Assembly: GCA_001418405.1 (NCBI GenBank)
Contig: LIQL01000015.1
Span: 20,746 to 54,823 of the forward strand
DNA from: Streptomyces diastatochromogenes
Lineage (GTDB): Bacteria; Actinomycetota; Actinomycetes; Streptomycetales; Streptomycetaceae
Direction: 5' to 3'
DNA: 34,078 nucleotides
Position 1 is the first letter of the stretch, and every line of letters begins with the position of its first letter. The position numbers were made by a program, and so were the translations under genes. A model generated the notes under the pieces. It worked only from the letters and a program-made list of their open reading frames with translations, ran no database searches and had not been told where the DNA came from. Shown in pieces: positions 1 to 8,558 of this stretch.

Positions 1-1391
1 ACGTCAGGGCTGCGGTCCAGCACGCCCCCCGAGGGGTCGTCGTCGCCGTCCCTACGGACCACGTCGCGCTCCGGCAGCAGGATGTCCCGGACCACCACGG
101 CGCAGAGGTAGAGCGTGCCGAGCAGGTGCAGTGCGATGGCCAGTTGGTAGCCCTCGGGCGGCAGTCCCTGGTGCTTGTCTCCGCTGCCGGTGTAGGCCAG
201 GTACATCCAGATCCCCAGGAAGTACATGACCTCGCACGCCTGCCAGATCAGGAAGTCCCGCCAGCGCGGCCGGGCCAGCGCCGCCAGCGGGATCAGCCAC
301 AGGACGTACTGCGGCGAGTAGACCTTGTTGGTGAGGATGAACAGCGCCACCACGAGGAAGGCGAGCTGTGCGAAACGCGGTCGGCGCGGGGCGTAGAGGG
401 TCAGCAGCGCGAGGGCTCCGCAGCCGACGACCATGAGCAGCGACGCGTAGAGGTTGGCGTTCTCCAGGGGGTTGCCGGTCCGCTGCGAGATCAGCAGCCA
501 GACCGAACCGAAGTCGATGGGCCGTTCCTGGCTGAAGGTGTAGAACTTCGCCCAGCCCTCCCGGATGTGGAAGCCGGAGGCATCGTGGGCGATCATCACC
601 GGCAGGTTCACCACCAGCCAGGACACCACCGCACCGAGGACGGCCCGCCCGTACGCGCGCCAGGCCCCCGCCCGCCAGCACAGCACCAGCAGCGGACCGA
701 GCAGCAGGACCGGGTACAGCTTCGCCGCGGTCGCCAGCCCGATCAGGACGCCCGCCGCCAGCGGCCGGCTGCGGGACCACAGCAGCATCCCGGCCGCGGT
801 CAGCGCGACCGCCAGCAGGTCCCAGTTGATGGTGGCGGTGAGGGCGAACGCCGGTGCCAGGGCGACCAGCAGCCCGTCCCACGGGCGCCGCCGGTGGGTA
901 CGGGCGACGCAGACCGCGATGACCGCGGCGCAGACCATCAGCATGCCGGCGTTGGCCAGCCAGTAGATCTGCTCCCGGTCCTGGATCGTGCCGCCGTGCG
1001 GCGTCAGCCAGGAGGCGACCTCCATGAAGAGCCCGGTCAGCACCGGGTACTCCAGGTACTGCATGTCACCGGGCAGCTTGTCGAAGTAGGGGATCAGGCC
1101 GTCGGCGAACCCCCGGCCCGAGTAGAGGTGCGGGATGTCCGAGTAGCAGGCGTGCACGTACTGACTGGTGGCGCCGAAGAACCAGCCGCCGTTGTAGCAG
1201 GGCAGCTTCTGCACCATGCCGAGCGCGAACATCCCGATGGCGACGAGTGCGACGACCCGCACCGGCGACAGCCAGTGCGCCCCGAGCAGCGCGCGCCGGC
1301 CGATCGGCCCGCCGATCAGCTCGCTGCCGGCCGCCGCCACCTCATCCCGTCGCGTCGGCCGTACGGGCTCGTCCTGTCGCAGGCTCGTCAT
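1..1391 (-). CDS. GT87-type polyprenol-phosphate-dependent membrane glycosyltransferase, 3' end cut by window
   Basis: The minus-strand frame is open from an ATG at 1391-1389 to the window edge, about 463 codons, so the C-terminus is missing. The translation starts MTSLRQDEPVRPTRR. It is dominated by hydrophobic segments separated by short polar loops, including an early luminal-type loop with HACYSDIPHLY and YLEYPVLTGLF, and a later NKVYSPQYVLWLIPL segment. These features resemble the DUF2029/GT87 family of integral-membrane mannosyl- or arabinosyl-transferases, which use polyprenyl-phosphate sugars on the outer face of the membrane. It lies downstream of the penicillin-binding protein gene on the same strand, separated by a strong hairpin and two parS sites, so it may have its own promoter. 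The family call is from pattern recognition; the sugar and acceptor are unknown. Confidence 0.75.
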   Translation of the reverse strand, partial: MTSLRQDEPVRPTRRDEVAAAGSELIGGPIGRRALLGAHWLSPVRVVALVAIGMFALGMVQKLPCYNGGWFFGATSQYVHACYSDIPHLYSGRGFADGLIPYFDKLPGDMQYLEYPVLTGLFMEVASWLTPHGGTIQDREQIYWLANAGMLMVCAAVIAVCVARTHRRRPWDGLLVALAPAFALTATINWDLLAVALTAAGMLLWSRSRPLAAGVLIGLATAAKLYPVLLLGPLLVLCWRAGAWRAYGRAVLGAVVSWLVVNLPVMIAHDASGFHIREGWAKFYTFSQERPIDFGSVWLLISQRTGNPLENANLYASLLMVVGCGALALLTLYAPRRPRFAQLAFLVVALFILTNKVYSPQYVLWLIPLAALARPRWRDFLIWQACEVMYFLGIWMYLAYTGSGDKHQGLPPEGYQLAIALHLLGTLYLCAVVVRDILLPERDVVRRDGDDDPSGGVLDRSPD

Positions 1392-1427
1392 GGCCCCATC
1401 CTGCCGTACCCACCGGGGACGAACGCG

Positions 1428-1467
1428 ACGAAGCCCCCGACCCGGTCGTCCGGGTCGGGGGCTTCGT
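1428..1467 (-). terminator. Factor-independent-type terminator of the PBP gene
   Basis: Perfect 17-bp inverted repeat (1428-1444 with 1451-1467) around a 6-nt loop, 48 bases past the stop of the penicillin-binding protein gene. The stem is very GC-rich. There is no long T tract, which is usual in streptomycetes. Confidence 0.8.
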
Positions 1468-1475
1468 GGTGCCGT

Positions 1476-1489
1476 GTTTCACGTGAAAC
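1476..1489. other. parS: parS site (ParB-binding centromere)
   Basis: Perfect palindrome GTTTCACGTGAAAC, the Streptomyces parS core. It is intergenic, between the PBP terminator and the PBP stop codon, 23 bp (start to start) from the next site. Confidence 0.93.
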
Positions 1490-1498
1490 GTCGGCACC

Positions 1499-1512
1499 GT
1501 TTCACGTGAAAC
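1499..1512. other. parS: parS site (ParB-binding centromere)
   Basis: Second perfect GTTTCACGTGAAAC of a pair, ending 2 bases before the PBP stop codon. It therefore lies in the 3' untranslated region of the PBP transcript. Confidence 0.93.
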
Positions 1513-1514
1513 GC

Positions 1515-4166
1515 TCAGTTGCTTTCAGAGCCCGTGGGGCCGCCGAAGATGCCACCTCCGCTGTTGTTCCCACCACCGGTCGGATCGGGCGTCGCCGGCG
1601 GCGAACCACCGGTGCCACCGCCCGGTCCACCGGGGCCACCGCCATTGCCGCCGCCGTTGTTCCCCCCGTGGTTCTTGCAACGGACGTCCCACGGAGAACA
1701 GGTCTCGGTCGGAGTTGCGGTCGGGGTCTGCGACGGGGAGGCCGTGTTGCTCGGTGTGTCCGACGGAGTGGGCGTCGGCGTCGGCGTGGGCGTCGGCTTG
1801 GGCGTCGGCATACCGGACTCGTTGATGACCTGCCCGATCGACTGGGCCGGCGGGAAGGGCTCCGAGGCAAGCCCGTTCATCGCCTCCAGCATGTACTGCG
1901 TCCACACCTCGGTGGGCAGTGCGCCACCGTGGATCGAGTCGAAGCCACCGACGCCGTTCATGGACAGCTGGCGGGGGTTCTGCGCGTCCTCACGGAACAT
2001 GGTGATGGCCGTCGACAGCTGCTTGGTGTAGCCGACGAACCAGGCCGACTTGTTCTCGTCGGTGGTGCCCGTCTTGCCCGCGGCGGGCTTCCCCAGCTTC
2101 TTGGCCGCCTTGCCCGTACCGTTCTGGATCACGTTCTCCAGCACGTCGGTGATGTTGTTGGCGATGTTCGAGTCGATCGCCGTCTGCGGCTTCGGCTTCT
2201 CGAAGCCCGGCAGCTCCTTGCCCTCGGAGACGACCTTGGTCACGGAGTAGGGCTCCGCCTGCGTCCCGGAGGCGGCGAAGGTGGCGTAGGCGTCGGCCAT
2301 GCGGATCGCGCTCGGCGTGGAGGTGCCCAGTGCGAAGGACGGGTTGAGGTTCCGGTCGAAGCTGGCCGGCGAGATGCCCGCGGCCTGCGCCATGTCCCGC
2401 ACCTTGTCCATCCCGACGTCCATGCCGAGCTGGACGAACGGGGTGTTCACCGACTGCTCCATCGCCTTCCGCAAGGAGATGTAGCCCCAGGGGAAGTCGC
2501 TCTCGTTCACCTGGTAGAAGGGCGTGTTGTCCTTCTTGAGAACGTACGTCCCGTCCGGGTTCCTCACCTTGAGGTGGTCGTCGCCGTTGTACTTGCTGTC
2601 CGGCGAGAGCGGCTGGCCGCTGCCGACCTTGCCGTACTTCATCGCCGCGGCGAGGACGAACGGCTTCCAGGTCGAGCCGACCGGCACGCCATAGGTGTCG
2701 GCGTTGTTGCTGAAATGCCCCTTGTCGTAGCCCTCACCGCCGTACAGGGCCACGATCCTGCCGTCCCCCGGCACCACCGAAGCACCACCGAACTGGACGT
2801 ACTTGTCCTTTTCCGGCCGCTTTTTCAGGTTGATGTACCGGTCGTTGACCGTCTGCACCGCGGCGGCGAGCGCCTTGGTCTTCTTCTCGTCGAAGGTCGT
2901 CTGGATCGTGTAGCCGCCCTTGTCGAAGCGGGCCTCACTGATGTCCGTGTGCTTGAGGACGTACTTCTTGGCGACGTCGATCAGGTAGCCGACCTGGCCG
3001 CCCTTGCTGGCCCCCGCCTTGGGCTTCTGCGGCATGGGGAAGCCCTCGGTCTTCCACTTGGACGCCTCCGCCGCCGACAGGTGGTTGTTCGCCACCATGC
3101 GGTCGAGGATCCACGACCAGCGCTCCTTGGCGCGGGCGGTGTTCAGCGCCGGGGTGGCGTTCGCCCCGATGCCGCCGGCCGGGTCGTACAGGTTCGCGCC
3201 CTTGAGCACCGAGGCCAGGAAGGCGGACTGACTGGCGTTCAGCTGGGAGGCGTTCTTGCCGTAGTAGGCCTGGGCCGCGGCCTGGATCCCGTAGGCGCCC
3301 CGACCGAAGTAGCTGGTGTTCAGGTAGCCCTGGAGGATCTCGTCCTTCGACTGCTGCCAGCCGACCTTGACCGAGATGAAGAGTTCCTTGAACTTGCGGT
3401 CCAGGGTCTGTTCCTGGCTCAGCATGGCGTTCTTCACGTACTGCTGAGTGATGGTCGAGCCACCCTGGGTGTCGCCGCCCCGCGCCATGTTGAACAGCGC
3501 GCGGAGGATGCCCATGGGATCGACGCCGTGGTCCTTCCGGAACGAGGCGTTCTCAGCCGAGATGACCGCTTCCTGCATGGAAAGCGGGATTTCGCTGATC
3601 CCGACCACCTGGCGGTTGGTCTCGCCGTCCCGGGCCATGGTCTTGCCGTTGGCCCAGAGGTAGACGTTGTTCTGCGACCTGGCGGCCTTGTTCTCGTCGG
3701 GCACCTGCACCAGTGCGAGGCCGACGCCGGCCACCCCCACGACCAGGCCGGCAACGGCGACACACATGCTGGCCACCTGTTTCCAGGAGGGCATCCACCT
3801 CCGCCAGCCGGTGTGGTTGGCGCGCGGGTAGTCGATGAAACGCTTCTTGGGCGGCTTGCCTCCGCCCCGACCGCGCCCCCGGCCTCCTTCTCCGCCACCG
3901 CCTCCGCCACGGCGGCCGCCGCCGTGCCCGGCACCACCGCCGGACGCCATCGCCGCGGTGTCGGATCCTCGCCGACGGCCGCCGCGTTGGGCGGCCCGGC
4001 GGGCCTCGGCACGCCCACCCGGCCGCGGCTGGGGCGGCTGAGGCGTGGCCCCGGCGCCGGCACCCTGCGGAGGGGCCGCTCGGCGCCCGGAGGGTGGTGC
4101 GGCGCGTCTGGCAGCGGCACGCCCGCCACCTTGCGGCTGGGGTGGTTTGCGACGGTGCTCGCTCAT
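1515..4166 (-). CDS. Bifunctional class A penicillin-binding protein (transglycosylase/transpeptidase)
   Basis: An 883-residue protein that polymerises and cross-links peptidoglycan outside the membrane. Residues 1-127 form a very basic Gly/Arg/Pro-rich cytoplasmic tail, followed by one membrane anchor at about 131-154. The GT51 domain shows the ENASF motif with catalytic Glu205 and GGSTITQQ around Ser237. The transpeptidase domain has all three motifs: STWK with nucleophile Ser498 and Lys501, SVN at 572-574 and KTG starting at Lys698. The C-terminus, after about residue 770, is a Thr-Pro repeat followed by a Gly/Asn-rich tail, a low-complexity wall-spanning extension common in actinobacterial PBPs. 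The ATG at 4166 is preceded by GAGGAG. It is divergent from padR, and a strong hairpin follows its stop. The family call is firm; which PBP paralogue it is remains open. Confidence 0.95.
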   Translation of the reverse strand: MSEHRRKPPQPQGGGRAAARRAAPPSGRRAAPPQGAGAGATPQPPQPRPGGRAEARRAAQRGGRRRGSDTAAMASGGGAGHGGGRRGGGGGGEGGRGRGRGGGKPPKKRFIDYPRANHTGWRRWMPSWKQVASMCVAVAGLVVGVAGVGLALVQVPDENKAARSQNNVYLWANGKTMARDGETNRQVVGISEIPLSMQEAVISAENASFRKDHGVDPMGILRALFNMARGGDTQGGSTITQQYVKNAMLSQEQTLDRKFKELFISVKVGWQQSKDEILQGYLNTSYFGRGAYGIQAAAQAYYGKNASQLNASQSAFLASVLKGANLYDPAGGIGANATPALNTARAKERWSWILDRMVANNHLSAAEASKWKTEGFPMPQKPKAGASKGGQVGYLIDVAKKYVLKHTDISEARFDKGGYTIQTTFDEKKTKALAAAVQTVNDRYINLKKRPEKDKYVQFGGASVVPGDGRIVALYGGEGYDKGHFSNNADTYGVPVGSTWKPFVLAAAMKYGKVGSGQPLSPDSKYNGDDHLKVRNPDGTYVLKKDNTPFYQVNESDFPWGYISLRKAMEQSVNTPFVQLGMDVGMDKVRDMAQAAGISPASFDRNLNPSFALGTSTPSAIRMADAYATFAASGTQAEPYSVTKVVSEGKELPGFEKPKPQTAIDSNIANNITDVLENVIQNGTGKAAKKLGKPAAGKTGTTDENKSAWFVGYTKQLSTAITMFREDAQNPRQLSMNGVGGFDSIHGGALPTEVWTQYMLEAMNGLASEPFPPAQSIGQVINESGMPTPKPTPTPTPTPTPSDTPSNTASPSQTPTATPTETCSPWDVRCKNHGGNNGGGNGGGPGGPGGGTGGSPPATPDPTGGGNNSGGGIFGGPTGSESN
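1768..1809 (-). repeat. Hexanucleotide-type tandem repeat encoding Thr-Pro repeats
   Basis: Seven near-identical 6-base units (GGCGTC/GGCGTG/GGCTTG on the plus strand) encode alternating Thr-Pro in the C-terminal tail of the PBP. Such a tract can change length by slippage without breaking the frame. Confidence 0.75.
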
Positions 4167-4434
4167 GGAACGAATACTCCTCGGGCAGGCGCGCTCTCTC
4201 GTCGCCTGAAGGCGGTAGTTGTCTTCAGATCCCCCCGAAGCACGACCCGTTCCTGACGCGCGGGCCGCACTACGCCGAGGTCAGGGACGTCACGTGTAGG
4301 CCCACGGTTCCCGGCAGTCTGCATGCCGCACAGACTACGCACGGCCAAAACCTGCCCAGTGTTGAAATTCACTCCAAAACAGTCAGGTTGGCTCGCACGA
4401 ATAAGTGATGTGACGCCGTTCACCGTCCGACCAC

Positions 4435-4463
4435 TTGTTCCGCCCTGGGCACCGTTCTATCGT
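4435..4463 (+). promoter_or_regulatory. Candidate promoter of padR
   Basis: TTGTTC (4435-4440), 17-bp spacer, TATCGT (4458-4463). This fits the principal-sigma pattern TTGNNN-N17-TANNNT. The start point would fall near 4470, inside the palindrome at 4467-4487, which suits repression by a protein bound there. Confidence 0.5.
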
Positions 4464-4466
4464 CTG

Positions 4467-4487
4467 GATGTATCGAGTCGATACATC
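4467..4487. promoter_or_regulatory. Candidate PadR autoregulatory operator
   Basis: Perfect palindrome: GATGTATCG (4467-4475), 3-base spacer, CGATACATC (4479-4487). It lies 40 bases upstream of the padR ATG and overlaps the predicted transcription start. PadR dimers commonly bind ATGTAT/ATACAT-type dyads in their own promoters, so autorepression is the natural reading. That the adjacent PadR binds here is inference. Confidence 0.65.
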
Positions 4488-4527
4488 AGCACGAGATAAA
4501 GACCGCACAGGGCCTAGGAGGCGGAGG

Positions 4528-5196
4528 ATGAGCAGGCGTTCGGGCATCCTCGAATTCGCCGTCCTCGGCCTGCTCCGGGAATCCCCGATGCACGGTTACG
4601 AGTTGCGGAAGCGGCTCAACACCTCGCTCGGGGTGTTCCGGGCGTTCAGCTACGGCACCCTCTACCCCTGCCTCAAGGCGCTCGTCGCGCACGGCTGGCT
4701 GGTGGAGGAAACGGGCGGTGACCCCGACGGGGTTCCCGCCACGGCGCTCACCGGACGCCGCGCCAAGATCGTCTACCGACTGACCCCGGCGGGCAAGGAG
4801 CACTTCGAAGAGCTGCTCAGCCACTCCGGACCGGAGGCATGGGAGGACGAACACTTCGGTGTCCGCTTCGCGTTCTTCGGTCAGACGTCGCGGGACGTGC
4901 GGATGCGCGTGCTGGAAGGCCGCCGCAGTCGGCTGGAGGAGCGCCTGGAGAAGATGCGCACCTCCCTGGCCAGGACCCGCGAGCGGCTGGACGACTACAC
5001 CCTCGAACTGCAGCGGCACGGCATGGAGTCCGTGGAACGCGAAGTGCGGTGGTTGAACGAGCTCATCGAGAGCGAGCGAGCCGGGCGCGATCAGCGCGCT
5101 CCGGAATCCACCGAGCAGGGCGAGAACGACCAGTCAGCAGATACGGGCGGCCTGCCCCGGCACCGGGGTGGTTCCCGGCCGGATCCGTCCGAATGA
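4528..5196 (+). CDS. PadR-family transcriptional regulator
   Basis: A 222-residue DNA-binding regulator. The first 80 or so residues form the PadR winged helix ([12 protein letters not shown], then [10 protein letters not shown], then [11 protein letters not shown]), followed by the wing region. Residues around 100-190 hold a PadR C-terminal (Vir_act_alpha_C-like) helical dimerisation domain with a long Arg/Glu-rich coiled segment, and the end is a polar, probably disordered tail. I chose the ATG at 4528 because GGAGGCGGAGG lies immediately upstream; an in-frame upstream start would run back through the promoter and operator. The gene is 59 bases ahead of the inositol-phosphate synthase gene and probably co-transcribed with it. 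The ligand is unknown. Confidence 0.92.
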   Translation: MSRRSGILEFAVLGLLRESPMHGYELRKRLNTSLGVFRAFSYGTLYPCLKALVAHGWLVEETGGDPDGVPATALTGRRAKIVYRLTPAGKEHFEELLSHSGPEAWEDEHFGVRFAFFGQTSRDVRMRVLEGRRSRLEERLEKMRTSLARTRERLDDYTLELQRHGMESVEREVRWLNELIESERAGRDQRAPESTEQGENDQSADTGGLPRHRGGSRPDPSE

Positions 5197-5255
5197 CACC
5201 ACCACATGAGGCCCTGCCCGGCAGGCCCTCATCGAGAACACAGGGAGCAACCGGA

Positions 5256-6338
5256 ATGGGTTCGGTTCGCGTAGCCATCGTCGGCGTGGGCAACTGCGCC
5301 GCCTCGCTGGTACAGGGCGTCGAGTACTACAAGGACGCCGACCCGGACAGCCGCGTGCCCGGCCTCATGCACGTGCAGTTCGGCGACTACCACGTCCGTG
5401 ACGTCGAGTTCGTCGCGGCCTTCGACGTCGACGCCAAGAAGGTCGGCCTGGACCTCTCGGACGCCATCGGCGCCAGCGAGAACAACACCATCAAGATCTG
5501 CGACGTGCCGAACGCCGGCGTCCGGGTCCAGCGCGGCCACACCCTCGACGGGCTGGGCAAGTACTACCGCGAGACGATCGAGGAGTCCCCGGAGGCCCCG
5601 GTCGACGTCGTCCAGGTCCTGAAGGACAAGCAGGTCGACGTGCTGGTCTGCTACCTCCCCGTCGGCTCCGAGGACGCGGCGAAGTTCTACGCCCAGTGCG
5701 CCATCGACGCCAAGGTCGCCTTCGTCAACGCCCTCCCGGTCTTCATCGCCGGCACCAAGGAGTGGGCGGACAAGTTCACCGAGGCCGGCGTGCCGATCGT
5801 CGGTGACGACATCAAGTCGCAGGTCGGCGCCACCATCACGCACCGCGTCATGGCCAAGCTGTTCGAGGACCGGGGCGTCATCCTGGACCGCACGATGCAG
5901 CTGAACGTCGGCGGCAACATGGACTTCAAGAACATGCTCGAGCGCGACCGCCTGGAGTCCAAGAAGATCTCCAAGACCCAGGCCGTCACCTCCCAGATCC
6001 CAGACCGGGACCTCGGCGAGAAGAACGTCCACATCGGCCCGTCCGACTACGTGGCCTGGCTGGACGACCGCAAGTGGGCCTACGTCCGCCTCGAAGGCCG
6101 CGCCTTCGGCGACGTCCCGCTGAACCTCGAGTACAAGCTCGAGGTCTGGGACTCCCCGAACTCCGCGGGCGTCATCATCGACGCGCTGCGCGCAGCCAAG
6201 ATCGCGAAGGACCGGGGCATCGGCGGTCCGATCCTCTCCGCCTCCTCGTACTTCATGAAGTCGCCGCCGGTGCAGTACTTCGACGACGAGGCGCGGGAGA
6301 ACGTCGAGAAGTTCATCCGTGGCGAGGTCGAGCGCTGA
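5256..6338 (+). CDS. ino1: Inositol-3-phosphate synthase
   Basis: A 360-residue cytosolic enzyme that converts glucose 6-phosphate to 1L-myo-inositol 3-phosphate using tightly bound NAD. This is the first step toward phosphatidylinositol and mycothiol. The N-terminal Rossmann motif is [12 protein letters not shown], with the Gly cluster at residues 10-12. The catalytic half contains [14 protein letters not shown] and [12 protein letters not shown], typical of the short prokaryotic/archaeal form (Pfam Inos-1-P_synth). The ATG at 5256 follows a GGGAGCAACCGGA leader. It lies downstream of padR and is followed closely by a 15-bp-stem terminator. The padR operator may control this gene if the two are co-transcribed, but that is inference. 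Confidence 0.95.
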   Translation: MGSVRVAIVGVGNCAASLVQGVEYYKDADPDSRVPGLMHVQFGDYHVRDVEFVAAFDVDAKKVGLDLSDAIGASENNTIKICDVPNAGVRVQRGHTLDGLGKYYRETIEESPEAPVDVVQVLKDKQVDVLVCYLPVGSEDAAKFYAQCAIDAKVAFVNALPVFIAGTKEWADKFTEAGVPIVGDDIKSQVGATITHRVMAKLFEDRGVILDRTMQLNVGGNMDFKNMLERDRLESKKISKTQAVTSQIPDRDLGEKNVHIGPSDYVAWLDDRKWAYVRLEGRAFGDVPLNLEYKLEVWDSPNSAGVIIDALRAAKIAKDRGIGGPILSASSYFMKSPPVQYFDDEARENVEKFIRGEVER

Positions 6339-6357
6339 CCGCTCGCCCCACCCCTCT

Positions 6358-6394
6358 CCGCCGGCCTCCGGGTATTCCTCCCGGAGGCCGGCGG
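6358..6394 (+). terminator. Terminator after ino1
   Basis: Perfect 15-bp inverted repeat (6358-6372 with 6380-6394) around the 7-nt loop TATTCCT, 19 bases past the ino1 stop. It ends only 20 bases before the MFS start codon. Confidence 0.82.
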
Positions 6395-6414
6395 CCTGTG
6401 TGAGGCTGTGCCTC

Positions 6415-7674
6415 ATGCATGCTGTGCGCGCTCTCCGCGTATTACTCCGGCTACGCGACTTCCGTTCGCTCCTGGCCGCACGGCTCCTCTCCCAGGCCGC
6501 CGACGGCGTGTTCCAGGCAGCGCTCGCCACCTTCGTCATCTTCTCGCCCGAGAAGCAGGCGTCTCCCGAGGCGATCGCCTCCGCCATGGCGATCCTGCTG
6601 CTGCCGTACTCCCTCCTCGGGCCGTTCACCGGTGTCCTGTTGGACCGCTGGCGCCGGCGCCAGGTCCTGCTGTACGGGAACCTGCTGCGCACCGTGCTCG
6701 CCGTGCTCACCGGGGCCCTGATCGCGATGCAGGTCCCGGACTGGCTCTTCTACGTCTCCGCCCTGTGCGTGACCGCCGTCAACCGCTTCGTCCTGGCGGG
6801 GCTGTCGGCCGCCCTGCCCCGTGTGGTCGACGGCGGACGGCAACTGGTGACGGCCAACTCCCTCGCACCCACGGCCGGCACGCTCGCCATGACGGTGGGC
6901 GGCGGGCTCGCCTTCGCCATCCGGCTGGCCGGTGCGGACCTCGACGGAGTCGTGGTCCTGCTCGCCGCGCTGCTGTACCTCTGCTCCGCCCTCACCGCCC
7001 TGCGGATGACACCGCAACTGCTCGGCCCCGACCCCACGGTCCTGCAACCGCACGTCAGAGAAGCCCTGTTGAGCACGGTGCGGGGACTCGCGGAAGGGCT
7101 CCGGCACCTCGCCGCACGCCCCACCCCGGCGGGCGCGCTCACCACGATGACGCTGGTCCGCTTCTGCTACGGCGCGCTGACGGTGATGGTGCTGATGCTG
7201 TGCCGGTACGCCTGGTCCGACACCACGTCCGAGGGCCTGGCCCTGCTCGGAGTGACCGTCGCCGTGTCAGGAGCCGGATTCTTCGCGGCGGCAGTGGTCA
7301 CCCCGTGGGCGGTCGGCCGGTTCACACCCTTCGGTTGGATGGCCTGCTGTGCTGTGGCAGGCGCGGTCCTCACGCCCGCACTCGGACTGTTCTTCCGCCC
7401 GGCACCCATGCTGGCGGCCGCGTTCGTCCTCGGCCTGGGCACCCAGGGCACCAAGATCACCACGGACACCGTGGTCCAGTCGTCCATCGACGACGCCTTC
7501 CGCGGCCGCATCTTCGCCCTCTACGACGTGCTGTTCAACGTCGCCTTCGTCGGCGCCGCCGCAGTCGCCGCCCTGATGCTGCCACCAGACGGCCGGTCCG
7601 CCGTACTGGTCGTGGTGGTCGCCGCGCTCTACGCCCTGGTCGCCGCGGCGCTGATCCGCTTCGGACGCCGTTGA
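6415..7674 (+). CDS. Major facilitator superfamily transporter
   Basis: A 419-residue polytopic membrane protein with about 12 hydrophobic segments. The N-terminal half carries the MFS-type loop after the second segment (GVLLDRWRRRQVLLYGN, residues about 80-97), matching the DRxGRR loop signature. A late LGLGTQGTKITTDTVVQ segment precedes the GRIFALYDV loop. It resembles the multidrug/export-type MFS proteins that sit downstream of ino1 in streptomycetes. I chose the ATG at 6415, which has TGAGG about 9 bases upstream. A GTG at 6400 is an in-frame alternative, and longer starts would run into the ino1 terminator. Substrate unknown. Confidence 0.88.
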   Translation: MHAVRALRVLLRLRDFRSLLAARLLSQAADGVFQAALATFVIFSPEKQASPEAIASAMAILLLPYSLLGPFTGVLLDRWRRRQVLLYGNLLRTVLAVLTGALIAMQVPDWLFYVSALCVTAVNRFVLAGLSAALPRVVDGGRQLVTANSLAPTAGTLAMTVGGGLAFAIRLAGADLDGVVVLLAALLYLCSALTALRMTPQLLGPDPTVLQPHVREALLSTVRGLAEGLRHLAARPTPAGALTTMTLVRFCYGALTVMVLMLCRYAWSDTTSEGLALLGVTVAVSGAGFFAAAVVTPWAVGRFTPFGWMACCAVAGAVLTPALGLFFRPAPMLAAAFVLGLGTQGTKITTDTVVQSSIDDAFRGRIFALYDVLFNVAFVGAAAVAALMLPPDGRSAVLVVVVAALYALVAAALIRFGRR

Positions 7675-7800
7675 GCGCGGCTTCCCCCTAGCGGGAACCC
7701 TCGCCCGTGCGACGCCGTCGCCGGAGCCGGTACGTTACGGACGTTGATCCACGCGCCCGGACACCTCGTTTCCGGGCACACCAATTTCGGGGGAATTCCC

Positions 7801-8415
7801 ATGACCACGCCGCCGCAGGGGCACAACCCGTACGGCCAGAACCCATACGGACAACAGCCGTACGGACAACAACCGTACGGCCAGCCGCCCTATCCGCAGC
7901 AGCCTCAAGCCCCGTACGGACCGCCCCCGGGCGGTCAACCGCAGGCCGGGCCGCCGCCGCAAGGCGGGTACGCCTACCCGCAGCAGCCACAGCCTCCCTA
8001 CGGCCAGCAGCCGCAGCCGGGTTTCCCCCCGGCGCCGCAGCAGCCCTACATGCAGGGTGGGGCGCCCGTTCCACCGCAGAACCCCCGGCCTTCCCGTTCC
8101 CCCAAGGCGATCCTGAAGGGGGTCGTCGCGGTCGTCGGCCTGATCGTCATCGGCATCGCCTGGGTGAGTTCCTGGGACAACGCCGATACCGCCGAGGTCG
8201 GCAACTGCATGAAGAACGAGGGCAACGAGATCAAGCCCGATCTCAAGGTAGTGGACTGCGGTACGGCGGAGGCCACGTACAAGGTGCAGGCCGTCCACCC
8301 CGACACCACCGACACCGCGCTCTGTTCCGAGAACACCAAGGCCTACTCGGAGATCCAGCGCCACCGCCGGTCCTCCACCACGCGGTTCGTGCTCTGCCTT
8401 GAGCCGCTGAAGTAG
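7801..8415 (+). CDS. LppU/SCO3897-type membrane-anchored extracytoplasmic protein
   Basis: A 204-residue protein in three parts. Residues 1-100 are a Pro/Gln/Gly/Tyr-rich cytoplasmic region with PYGQQ repeats. A single membrane segment follows at about 104-124 (AILKGVVAVVGLIVIGIAW). A small external domain of about 75 residues has four Cys (GNCMKNEG, VVDCGTAEA, ALCSEN, FVLCLEPLK), probably forming two disulfides. This architecture matches the actinobacterial LppU/SCO3897 family, whose function is not established. The ATG at 7801 is preceded by GGGGG. Three parS sites lie between its stop and the convergent cca gene. Family call from memory of domain layout, moderately sure. Confidence 0.8.
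   Translation: MTTPPQGHNPYGQNPYGQQPYGQQPYGQPPYPQQPQAPYGPPPGGQPQAGPPPQGGYAYPQQPQPPYGQQPQPGFPPAPQQPYMQGGAPVPPQNPRPSRSPKAILKGVVAVVGLIVIGIAWVSSWDNADTAEVGNCMKNEGNEIKPDLKVVDCGTAEATYKVQAVHPDTTDTALCSENTKAYSEIQRHRRSSTTRFVLCLEPLK
7828..7887 (+). repeat. Four 15-base tandem repeats encoding PYGQX
   Basis: Units at 7828-7842, 7843-7857, 7858-7872 and 7873-7887 each encode Pro-Tyr-Gly-Gln plus one residue (Asn, Gln, Gln, Pro). They vary only at a few bases. Confidence 0.85.
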
Positions 8416-8437
8416 CGCGGGAACGCCCAGGGGCGGG

Positions 8438-8451
8438 GTTTCACGTGAAAC
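8438..8451. other. parS: parS site
   Basis: Perfect GTTTCACGTGAAAC, first of three sites in the convergent gap between the LppU-type gene and cca (start-to-start spacings 34 and 37 bp). Confidence 0.93.
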
Positions 8452-8471
8452 GGCCGGTCGGCTACCGGCAT

Positions 8472-8485
8472 GTTTCACGTGAAAC
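8472..8485. other. parS: parS site
   Basis: Perfect GTTTCACGTGAAAC, middle member of the intergenic triplet. Confidence 0.93.
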
Positions 8486-8508
8486 CCCGCCCCATGGCAC
8501 TGCGCCCC

Positions 8509-8522
8509 GTTTCACGTGAAAC
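8509..8522. other. parS: parS site
   Basis: Perfect GTTTCACGTGAAAC, last member of the triplet, 36 bases past the cca stop codon on that gene's 3' side. Confidence 0.93.
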
Positions 8523-8558
8523 ATCGTCGGTTTCACGGCCACGCGAGCCTCGGTCGAC

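Larger units (their letters stand above)
4167..4527. other. Divergent intergenic region between the PBP and padR genes
   Basis: About 360 bases with no convincing gene. The padR side holds a plausible promoter and a perfect 21-bp palindrome, annotated separately. I could not pick out a clear -35/-10 pair for the PBP gene, apart from its GAGGAG ribosome-binding site about 10 bases before the ATG. The middle (about 4300-4430) is distinctly less GC-rich than the flanking genes, as expected for promoter DNA. Confidence 0.6.

Noticed and set aside
126..4256. Very long plus-strand open frame opposite the GT87 and PBP genes
   Set aside because: A high-GC shadow frame: its translation is Arg/Gly/Val-rich low complexity, and the opposite strand encodes complete PBP motifs.
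4290..4297. CACGTG-containing sequence in the PBP-padR gap
   Set aside because: Only the six-base core matches parS; the flanking TTT/AAA arms are absent.
4163..4423. An 86-codon minus-strand frame whose stop overlaps the PBP start (ATGA)
   Set aside because: It lies wholly in the lower-GC promoter region, shows no family-like sequence or codon pattern, and has no good ribosome-binding site.
5209..5230. Palindromic stretch between padR and ino1 as a terminator
   Set aside because: The stem is only about 5 bp with a 3-nt loop and mismatches outside; padR-ino1 read-through seems more likely.
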